Assembly: GCA_004557195.1 (NCBI GenBank)
Contig: SFER01000148.1
Coordinates: 1 to 5,414, forward strand
Source: Bacteroidales bacterium
GTDB taxonomy: Bacteria > Bacteroidota > Bacteroidia > Bacteroidales > Muribaculaceae
DNA: 5,414 bases
Reading direction: 5' to 3'
In this document: piece by piece, positions 1 to 5,414 of the stretch
Layout of the letters: each line of letters begins with the position of its first letter
How positions within the stretch are numbered: position 1 is the stretch's first letter
The notes under the pieces: generated by a model
The model's database searches: none
What the model was told of the DNA's origin: nothing
What the model saw: only the letters and a program-made list of their open reading frames with translations
Made by a program: the position numbers and the translations under genes

Positions 1-2861
1 AGTCGCATAATATTAAAACTGAAGATTTTGAGTTGGTTCCACAAGGAAGTTGCTTCACCGACGACACGGTGATGACTCTTGCCGTTGCCGAATGGCTGAT
101 GACCGACCCCGAACATCGCGCTGAAACATTGGTGGAATGTATGCAACGGTTGGGGCGAAAATATCCCTATGCCGGTTATGGTGGTAGTTTCCGCCGATGG
201 CTTAACAGTGATAATCCGCAGCCATACAATAGTTTTGGAAACGGTTCAGCCATGAGAGTCAGTCCTGTGGGGCTTTATGCCAATTCTCTAGATGAGGCAT
301 TGGAACTGGCTCGCATCACGGCTTCCGTCTCCCACAACCATCCCGAAGGCATCAAGGGCGCTCAAGCCATTGCCGGTTGTGTTTTCCTAAAGAAAAACGC
401 TAAATTCGGAGGCAAGTATGATATTGAGAATTTTGTAACAAACACAATAGGGTATAATCTCAACTTCAAACTTGAAGATATTCGCGACTCATACGGCTTT
501 GATGTTACTTGCCAAGGGAGTGTGCCCATTGCGATTAAGGCTTACCTTGAGCGCCGCAATTCTCTTCCCGAAAGGGCTTTGAGACTTGCGATTTCAATGG
601 GTGGCGATTCCGACACTATCGGAGCGATGACCGCCTCGATAGCCGGAGCGCAGCCATTTTATATAATCGGTGGCGAATTTTCTACCGACCTTATCAACCG
701 GTGCCGCGCGTTGCTTCCGGCAGACTTGCTCGACATTAACGATCGTTTTGAGGCTTTTATCAGCCGCCCGTTGCGCCAATCCTATTATTTGGGAGGCAGT
801 ATGTTTGCCGGTGAATATCCCGGCGATAAGAATGTAGAAATGGCAGAAGCAAAACTGAAAAGAATGTACCACTTTGGAGTGCGTCATTTCATCGACCTCA
901 CCGAAGAGGGGGAGTTAATGCCCTACCGACATCTATTGCCCGGCGACACCACCTATCTGCGTTTCCCCATTCGGGATGTAAGTGTGCCGAAGTCGGTCGA
1001 GGCTGTGCATCAACTCATCGACAATATTGAATACTGTGTAAAGCAGGGCGGATACACTTATATTCATTGCTGGGGTGGTGTAGGGCGTACAGGTACTATA
1101 GTGGCGTGCTATGAAGCCCGAAATATGGAAGAACCCACTCCGGAGAAGGCTCTTACCTTTATGCGAAACCGTTTTGCCATGATGCCCAAGGCAGCATACC
1201 GCAAGGCTCCCGAAACACAGGAACAGATAGATTTTGTGCGTAGGTTTGTGGATAGTTGTAAATCAAAAAAAGAATATATGAAATTGAGAACAAAAGACCG
1301 CATCCGTGGCTCGCTGATGGCAGGTGCCGCAGGCGATGCGTTGGGATATACAGTGGAATTTATGAGCCGCAATCGCATTCTTTCGACATACGGCAATCGT
1401 GGAATCACCAGGTTTGCCTTGAGCCACGAGGGGAAGGCTCTGATAAGCGACGACACGCAGATGACGCTCTTCACCGCCAATGGTATGCTCATGGGCATCA
1501 CCCGTGGTTGTATGCGAGGTATTGGTGGAGAGCCGGAGCGGTATGTCGATGGCGCCTATCTCGATTGGTATTACACACAAACCGGACGCAAAAAAGAGTT
1601 CCAAACCAACGACTTCCACTACACATGGCTTCGCGACCTTCCCGAATTGGCTCAACTCCGTGCTCCGGGTAACACCTGTTTGTCGGCGTGTGAGAGCCTG
1701 TTGCAAGGAAATTCTGTAAATAACTACAGCAAAGGTTGCGGCGGCATCATGCGCGTAGCTCCTATGGCACTGCTCATGGCGGCTCATCATTTCTATGATG
1801 TTGCCCAAATGGATACTGCCGCTGCCGAAATTGCCAAAGTTACCCACAAACACCCCTTGGCATTCCTCCCGGCTGCGATGCTCACTCATTTAATCTACCG
1901 AATCATTTTGATGGATGTGAATGAGATCGTAGCCTCAATGTCATCGATAGTTGATGACACCATCGATTCTCTCGCCGATGTATATCCCGGTGAATATGAA
2001 AATGACAAGCAGATTCTTGCCTCACTCACCCGAAAAGCGGTGTCGCTTGTGGGTAATGGTGCCTCTGATGCCGATAATATTCGGCAACTCGGCGAAGGCT
2101 GGACCGGAGAAGAGGCTTGGGCGATTGCCCTCTATTGTGCTTTGCGCCATATCGGTAGCGTTGAAGATGCGATTATCGCCGCCGTGAATCACGATGGCGA
2201 CAGCGACTCCACCGGAGCGGTGTGTGGCAACATTATGGGCGCGATTTATGGCTATGAGGAGTTGAAGCGTCGAAACATCTTCTGCCCCGATGGTCATGCT
2301 CTCGAAGATACGCTTGAGTTGTCAAATATCATCCTCGCTATTGCCGACGACCTCTATTCGGGCTGCATTATTAGTGAATATTCCGATATCGACACCCCCG
2401 AAAAGGCTCAGTGGTATGCTCGCTACTGTCGTATGCTCCCCTTCGGGATAGCGGTGAAGAATGGTTACAATCGGAAGTTCACTCCCGAGCAAATCTCATC
2501 GCTAAAGGAGGGCGAGATATTCGTGTTTGGTAGCAACCTCGCAGGCGCTCATGGCGGTGGAGCCGCGCGATATGCCTATCAGCACTTCGGTGCCGAGTGG
2601 GGTTGTGGTGTGGGAATGACAGGAAGCACCTATGCCATCCCTACTATGCAGGGTGGGGTGGAAACTATTCAACCCTATGTCGATGAGTTTATTAGGTTTG
2701 CTATTGTTAACAGTGAATTCACATTCTTCGTTACGCGCATAGGCTGTGGTATTGCAGGATTTCGCAATGAGGATATTGCTCCGCTGTTCAAGGATGCTAT
2801 CTCGGTGCCCAACATCATTCTCCCGCGAGAATTTGTCGCGTGCATCGAAAAATTAGCGTAG
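1..2861 (+). CDS. Four-domain ADP-ribose-processing fusion: ADP-ribosylglycohydrolase - CX5R phosphatase - ADP-ribosylglycohydrolase - Macro-like domain (5' partial)
   Basis: Probably a cytosolic enzyme that removes ADP-ribose from targets; no signal peptide or membrane segment is visible. The frame is open to the left edge: codons from base 3 read SHNIKTEDFEL and run into the family's FTDDT motif. The TTG at 33 is therefore an internal Leu, and the true start lies outside, probably 10-25 codons upstream. Numbering here takes the codon at 33 as residue 1; 942 residues follow. Domain 1 (to ~245) is an ADP-ribosylglycohydrolase with FTDDT (8-12), NGSAMRV (70-76), SHNHPEG (100-106) and GGDSDTIGA (190-198). 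Domain 2 (~250-408) is a tyrosine/dual-specificity-type phosphatase: candidate general acid D315 in FPIRDVSVP, P-loop HCWGGVGRTG (345-354; Cys346, Arg352) and PETQEQ (393-398). Domain 3 (416-~775) is a second glycohydrolase with ISDDTQMT (471-478), GCGGIMRV (568-575), THKHP (604-608) and GDSDSTGAV (722-730). A linker of unknown role follows. Domain 4 (~819-942) carries VFGSNLAGAHGGGAA (831-845) and TRIGCGIAGF (901-910), a Macro-like family frequent in phages. Domains 1-3 are secure by motif; the Macro assignment and the joint role are inferred. Confidence 0.9.
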   Translation, partial: SHNIKTEDFELVPQGSCFTDDTVMTLAVAEWLMTDPEHRAETLVECMQRLGRKYPYAGYGGSFRRWLNSDNPQPYNSFGNGSAMRVSPVGLYANSLDEALELARITASVSHNHPEGIKGAQAIAGCVFLKKNAKFGGKYDIENFVTNTIGYNLNFKLEDIRDSYGFDVTCQGSVPIAIKAYLERRNSLPERALRLAISMGGDSDTIGAMTASIAGAQPFYIIGGEFSTDLINRCRALLPADLLDINDRFEAFISRPLRQSYYLGGSMFAGEYPGDKNVEMAEAKLKRMYHFGVRHFIDLTEEGELMPYRHLLPGDTTYLRFPIRDVSVPKSVEAVHQLIDNIEYCVKQGGYTYIHCWGGVGRTGTIVACYEARNMEEPTPEKALTFMRNRFAMMPKAAYRKAPETQEQIDFVRRFVDSCKSKKEYMKLRTKDRIRGSLMAGAAGDALGYTVEFMSRNRILSTYGNRGITRFALSHEGKALISDDTQMTLFTANGMLMGITRGCMRGIGGEPERYVDGAYLDWYYTQTGRKKEFQTNDFHYTWLRDLPELAQLRAPGNTCLSACESLLQGNSVNNYSKGCGGIMRVAPMALLMAAHHFYDVAQMDTAAAEIAKVTHKHPLAFLPAAMLTHLIYRIILMDVNEIVASMSSIVDDTIDSLADVYPGEYENDKQILASLTRKAVSLVGNGASDADNIRQLGEGWTGEEAWAIALYCALRHIGSVEDAIIAAVNHDGDSDSTGAVCGNIMGAIYGYEELKRRNIFCPDGHALEDTLELSNIILAIADDLYSGCIISEYSDIDTPEKAQWYARYCRMLPFGIAVKNGYNRKFTPEQISSLKEGEIFVFGSNLAGAHGGGAARYAYQHFGAEWGCGVGMTGSTYAIPTMQGGVETIQPYVDEFIRFAIVNSEFTFFVTRIGCGIAGFRNEDIAPLFKDAISVPNIILPREFVACIEKLA
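1241..1248 (+). promoter_or_regulatory. Possible internal -7 promoter element (TAGGTTTG)
   Basis: An exact match to the Bacteroidota -7 consensus TAnnTTTG lies 29 bases before the ATG of the second glycohydrolase domain. It sits inside the phosphatase coding region, and I see no TTTG at the usual -33 distance. With six fixed positions, a few chance matches are expected in a window of this size, so this is only a weak candidate for separate expression of the downstream half. Confidence 0.15.
1265..1281 (+). other. A7 homopolymer at the fusion junction, next to an internal ATG with a latent ATGA overlap
   Basis: Between the phosphatase and the second glycohydrolase the DNA reads tcAAAAAAAgaatatATGA. 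The seven A's (1265-1271) are framed as A_AAA_AAA, the layout of a slippery heptamer. The ATG at 1278 encodes Met416, and MKLRTKDRIRGSLMAG after it looks like a native glycohydrolase N-terminus. Read with six A's, the upstream frame would become tca aaa aag aat ata tga, stopping at a TGA (1279-1281) that overlaps this ATG by four bases. The sequence shows the layout. Whether it acts as a slippage site, an internal start or a relic of two once-separate genes is inference. Confidence 0.5.
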
Positions 2862-3431
2862 AAGCCGCCTTATCGCTTTGTGGCATTTCCGCTTCTCTCC
2901 GTCTGATAGGGTAGTGTTGTGCTTTGTGCCGCCCTTCTCGACGGTTGCGACGATTTTGAATCCGCTGTAGCTGCACACCTCCTTGAGCGCGCGAATTGCT
3001 CCATGGCTTTGGTGCATGAGTATGTTGAGCGGCCAAGGAGTGGTGGAGCAACTTGCCAGCACGCAGCGCTTCCCTTTGTGCAGCCCTACAGGGATGCCGC
3101 GAGGACTCTCGTCCATCAAGCCATACACTATTCTGTCGAATAGCACCTTGAGTGTGCCCGGCATATTGCCCCAATAGCATGGTGCGGCGACAATCAGCGC
3201 ATCTGCCGCCTTGATTTTCTCAAGCACCCGTTGGGCATCGTCCTCGGGTAGCATACAAGCATGGGCAGAACGGCATTTCATGCAGGCAATGCATGGTCGC
3301 ACGTTGAGTTTCTGCACCTCTATTACCTCGGTATCTGCTCCGAGACGCTCTGCCTCGCTGCACATCTCGCCAACCATTTGTGCTATGTTCCCGTTCTTTC
3401 GCGGGCTGGCATTAAGAATAACTATTTTCAT
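2853..3431 (-). CDS. NADPH-dependent FMN reductase / flavodoxin-fold NAD(P)H oxidoreductase
   Basis: A 192-residue flavoprotein that probably passes electrons from NAD(P)H through FMN to an unknown acceptor in the cytosol. The N-terminus KIVILNASPRKNGN (2-15) is the phosphate-binding loop of the FMN_red/flavodoxin-fold family. APCYWGNMPGTLKVLFDR (83-100) is the family's second flavin-contacting stretch. CIACMKC followed by C59 places four cysteines (47, 50, 53, 59) as CX2CX2CX5C, a spacing used by iron-sulfur flavoproteins for a 4Fe-4S cluster, though many family members of unproven cluster content share it. I chose the ATG at 3431 because the fold starts there; the frame is open 13 codons further (to 3470), but starting there would overlap the exonuclease gene. 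It lies 8 bases after the exonuclease stop, so the two are probably co-transcribed. The 3' end overlaps the convergent fusion gene by 9 bases. The substrate cannot be told from sequence. Confidence 0.85.
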   Translation of the reverse strand: MKIVILNASPRKNGNIAQMVGEMCSEAERLGADTEVIEVQKLNVRPCIACMKCRSAHACMLPEDDAQRVLEKIKAADALIVAAPCYWGNMPGTLKVLFDRIVYGLMDESPRGIPVGLHKGKRCVLASCSTTPWPLNILMHQSHGAIRALKEVCSYSGFKIVATVEKGGTKHNTTLSDGEKRKCHKAIRRLLR

Positions 3432-3439
3432 TTTGCATT

Positions 3440-3931
3440 TTATAATAGTTCGATTGCAATTTGAGCACAAGCCTCGGCATCGGCGAGCGCATGGTGATGA
3501 TTTTCAAGACAATAGCCACACGCTGCGGCAACGGTGTGAAGCTGGTGGTTCTCGAGATGCGGCATTTTGCGGCGAGCGGCTCGCAGTGTGTCGTAAAACT
3601 CATAATCGGGATAATCCATTTGATACACTCGGAACACGGCTCGCAAGCAACTTTCGTCGAAAGCCTTGTTGTGAGCCACCAACGGAAGCCCCTCAATCAT
3701 AGGCTCAATTTGAGCCCACACATCGGGGAACACCGGGGAGTCGTCGGTGTCGTCGCAACACAGTCCATGCACTTGCGAGCATCGGTAGCAGTAGTAATTC
3801 GGCTCCGGCTGAATGAGCGAGTAGAACGAATCCACAATCTCGCCGTCGCGCACGATTACCACTCCCACCGAGCACACCGAAGAGCGTTCGTAATTGGCTG
3901 TCTCAAAATCTATTGCAGCAAAATTCTCCAT
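3440..3931 (-). CDS. DEDDh-family 3'-5' exonuclease (DnaQ-like / RNase T superfamily)
   Basis: A 163-residue stand-alone exonuclease domain that would remove nucleotides from 3' ends of DNA or RNA by two-metal catalysis. The signature residues are all visible: D8 and E10 in AAIDFETAN (Exo I), D92 in VAHNKAFD (Exo II), and H146 with D151 in HHALADAEA (Exo III, the DEDDh spacing). Exo II sits after VFPDVWAQIEPMI, as in DNA polymerase III epsilon-like proteins. There is no BRCT, helicase or polymerase domain, so this is a small free-standing form. The chosen start is the ATG at 3931; a TTG at 3940 would add three residues but is less likely. Cysteines 48, 51, 58 and 59 cluster where relatives usually have a plain loop before the HG(I/L) turn. 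It heads a probable two-gene transcript with the flavin reductase and has its own promoter. The physiological substrate (repair, RNA turnover or oligonucleotides) is unknown. Confidence 0.88.
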   Translation of the reverse strand: MENFAAIDFETANYERSSVCSVGVVIVRDGEIVDSFYSLIQPEPNYYCYRCSQVHGLCCDDTDDSPVFPDVWAQIEPMIEGLPLVAHNKAFDESCLRAVFRVYQMDYPDYEFYDTLRAARRKMPHLENHQLHTVAAACGYCLENHHHALADAEACAQIAIELL

Positions 3932-3951
3932 ATTAGACAAAAATTGTTATG

Positions 3952-3983
3952 CAAAATTACATAAAAATGCTCACATTCACCAA
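3952..3983 (-). promoter_or_regulatory. Bacteroidota-type promoter for the exonuclease/reductase pair
   Basis: On the minus strand TAATTTTG (3952-3959) matches the Bacteroidota -7 consensus TAnnTTTG exactly. A partial -33 element, ATTG rather than TTTG, ends 21 bases upstream (TTG at 3981-3983). The -7 element ends 20 bases before the ATG at 3931, giving a short leader without a Shine-Dalgarno sequence, as is usual in this phylum. The upstream edge touches the T-tract of the mutase terminator. The -7 match is seen directly; the start site is inferred. Confidence 0.55.
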
Positions 3984-4020
3984 TAAAAATAGAGACTGCC
4001 CGAGTGGTCAGGCAGTCTCT
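3984..4020 (-). terminator. Intrinsic terminator of the methylmalonyl-CoA mutase gene
   Basis: A perfect 10-bp inverted repeat, AGAGACTGCC (3991-4000) and GGCAGTCTCT (4011-4020), flanks a 10-base loop. On the minus strand the stem is followed directly by ATTTTTATT, a T-rich tail, so it is oriented to end the mutase transcript. The hairpin begins 21 bases after the mutase stop codon. There is no T-tract on the plus-strand side, so it is one-directional. Confidence 0.85.
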
Positions 4021-4041
4021 TGAGTGGAATGTTATTTCTGA

Positions 4042-5414
4042 TTATTCTTCGCTGAGGAGGATTTCAACAATCTTGATTGCAGATGCCGGGATGCGGCTAC
4101 CGGGACCAAAGATTGCTGCAACGCCTGCCTTGTAGAGGAAGTCGTAGTCTTGCGGAGGAATTACACCACCTGCGATTACTACGATATCTTCGCGGCCGAG
4201 TTTCTTGAGTTCGGCAATCACTTGCGGGATGAGGGTCTTGTGACCTGCTGCAAGAGATGATACACCGAGCACGTGAACATCGTTTTCAACAGCCTGACGT
4301 GCTGCTTCTTCGGGAGTTTGGAAGAGAGGACCCATATCCACGTCGAATCCACAGTCGGCATAGCCTGTTGCTACAACTTTTGCACCGCGGTCGTGTCCGT
4401 CCTGACCCATTTTGGCAATCATGATACGAGGTTGACGACCTTCTTTCTTTGCGAATTTCTCGCACAACTCCTGAGCCTTTGCAAACTCGGGGTCTTGTTT
4501 TGTTTCTGCTGAGTACACGCCTGAAATTGTTCTGATTACTGCTTTGTAACGGCCTACGACTTCTTCGCAAGCATCTGAGATTTCACCAAGTGTTGCTCTC
4601 ACGGCAGCGGCTTTGACTGCGAGGTCGAGGAGGTTGCCTTCGCCGGTCTTGACACATTCTGTGATTGCGGCAAGAGCAGCTTTTACAGCCTCGGGGTCGC
4701 GTTTTGCCTTGAGGGCTTCGAGACGCTCGATTTGCTCTTTGCGCACTTGTGTGTTGTCGATTTCGAGGATATCGATAGGATCTTCTTTCTCGAGACGATA
4801 TTTGTTCACACCCACGATAGTCTGCTTGCCCGAGTCGATGCGTGCTTGTGTGCGTGCAGCGGCTTCTTCGATACGCATTTTGGGAAGACCGGTTTCGATG
4901 GCTTTTGCCATACCGCCGAGTTTCTCAATTTCTTGGATGTGTTCCCAAGCGCGGTGTGCAAGTTCATCGGTGAGAGCCTCTACATAGTAAGAACCACCCC
5001 ATGGGTCAACTTCCTTGGTGATGTAGGTCTCTTCCTGGATATAAATCTGGGTGTTACGAGCGATACGTGCCGAGAAGTCGGTAGGAAGTGCGATTGCCTC
5101 GTCGAGAGCGTTGGTGTGGAGCGACTGGGTGTGTCCGAGTGCTGCGCCCATAGCCTCGATACAAGTACGACCAACATTGTTGAATGGGTCTTGCTCGGTG
5201 AGCGACCATCCCGAAGTCTGGCAGTGTGTACGCAATGCGAGCGATTTGGGGTTCTTGGGGTTGAATTGTTTAACAATCTTAGCCCAAAGCATACGAGCGG
5301 CACGCATTTTTGCGATTTCCATGAAGAAGTTGGTACCGATTGCCCAGAAGAATGAGAGGCGAGGAGCAAATGCGTCGATATCCATGCCGGCGTTGACACC
5401 TGCGCGGAGGTATT
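4042..5414 (-). CDS. mutB: Methylmalonyl-CoA mutase large subunit, C-terminal part (5' end beyond window)
   Basis: Adenosylcobalamin-dependent interconversion of succinyl-CoA and (R)-methylmalonyl-CoA, a step of the succinate-propionate route. About 456 residues are visible of a protein usually around 710. The frame runs to the right edge (YLRAGVNAG precedes the ATG at 5385), so that ATG is internal and the true start is outside. Counting from that Met: the second half of the substrate-binding TIM barrel contains DIDAFAPRLSFFW (2-14), RTHCQTSGWSLTEQD (52-66) and GHTQSLHTNALDEA (84-97), which include the conserved substrate-contacting His and Gln residues. A linker follows. The C-terminal B12-binding domain (~317-447) has DGHDRGAKV (329-337; His331 is the lower cobalt ligand), GVSSLAAGH (374-382) and GGVIPP (406-411). 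The intact B12 site marks this as the catalytic chain rather than the degenerate small subunit. Relatives usually have that small-subunit gene just upstream, here off the window. The gene is also called scpA or mcmA2. It ends in TAA, followed by a strong terminator. Confidence 0.95.
   Translation of the reverse strand, partial: YLRAGVNAGMDIDAFAPRLSFFWAIGTNFFMEIAKMRAARMLWAKIVKQFNPKNPKSLALRTHCQTSGWSLTEQDPFNNVGRTCIEAMGAALGHTQSLHTNALDEAIALPTDFSARIARNTQIYIQEETYITKEVDPWGGSYYVEALTDELAHRAWEHIQEIEKLGGMAKAIETGLPKMRIEEAAARTQARIDSGKQTIVGVNKYRLEKEDPIDILEIDNTQVRKEQIERLEALKAKRDPEAVKAALAAITECVKTGEGNLLDLAVKAAAVRATLGEISDACEEVVGRYKAVIRTISGVYSAETKQDPEFAKAQELCEKFAKKEGRQPRIMIAKMGQDGHDRGAKVVATGYADCGFDVDMGPLFQTPEEAARQAVENDVHVLGVSSLAAGHKTLIPQVIAELKKLGREDIVVIAGGVIPPQDYDFLYKAGVAAIFGPGSRIPASAIKIVEILLSEE

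Noticed and set aside
1263..1889. 208-codon open frame on the minus strand inside the fusion gene.
   Set aside because: It is antisense to the conserved second glycohydrolase and its translation has no recognisable motif; it is a shadow of the coding frame.
801..2010. Similar strings CCGGTGAATATCCCGG (near 809) and TATCCCGGTGAATATG (near 1982) looked like a dispersed repeat.
   Set aside because: They share only about 11 bases, lie in unrelated protein contexts and have no flanking similarity; this is chance.
3432..3470. Longer start for the flavin reductase, adding 13 residues (MCSNCNRTIIKCK).
   Set aside because: The extra residues precede the fold, are cysteine-rich without a family match, and overlap the exonuclease coding region; the ATG at 3431 fits the family N-terminus.
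3211..3702. 163-codon open frame on the plus strand across the reductase/exonuclease junction.
   Set aside because: It spans two well-supported minus-strand genes and has no family resemblance.
3991..4020. CCCGAGTGGTCAGGC resembles the D-arm of a serine or leucine tRNA.
   Set aside because: There is no acceptor, anticodon or T arm around it. The symmetrical 10-bp stem with a T-tract on one side is fully explained as a terminator.
4732..5355. 207-codon open frame on the plus strand opposite the mutase.
   Set aside because: Antisense to highly conserved mutase sequence, with no domain-like pattern; a coding shadow.

Overview
The window looks like a chromosomal stretch from a member of the Bacteroidota, probably Bacteroidales. 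The grounds are: an exact TAnnTTTG -7 promoter element (the Bacteroidota sigma-factor consensus) close upstream of one start codon, A/T-rich leaders without clear Shine-Dalgarno sequences, and a methylmalonyl-CoA mutase large subunit typical of succinate/propionate-forming gut Bacteroidales. Assignment below phylum level is inference.

Layout. (1) The left half (1-2861, + strand) is one very long reading frame, cut off at its 5' end by the window edge. It encodes a four-part fusion: an ADP-ribosylglycohydrolase (ARH), a cysteine-dependent tyrosine/dual-specificity-type phosphatase, a second and divergent ADP-ribosylglycohydrolase, and a C-terminal Macro-like domain with a glycine-rich motif common in phage proteins. 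(2) Convergent to it, and overlapping its last 9 bases, is a minus-strand pair: a DEDDh 3'-5' exonuclease (3440-3931) followed after 8 bases by an FMN-dependent reductase/flavodoxin-fold protein (2853-3431). (3) Upstream of that pair lies a 110-base gap holding a strong intrinsic terminator and a Bacteroidota-type promoter, both on the minus strand. (4) The right edge (4042-5414, minus strand) is the C-terminal part of the large subunit of methylmalonyl-CoA mutase, cut by the window edge.

How the genes relate. The mutase is ordinary central metabolism and is separated from the exonuclease/reductase pair by the terminator. That pair is probably one transcript. The most interesting object is the fusion protein. 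It joins two intact ADP-ribose hydrolase sites, a complete CX5R phosphatase site and a putative ADP-ribose-binding domain, which would suit removal and recycling of ADP-ribose or ADP-ribose phosphate marks. Its phosphatase/second-hydrolase junction is an A7 run just before an ATG. Removing one A would split the protein into two genes with a classic 4-base ATGA overlap, so the fusion may be recent, may be switched by slippage, or may reflect a homopolymer error.

No RNA genes, insertion sequences, CRISPR arrays or attachment sites were seen.
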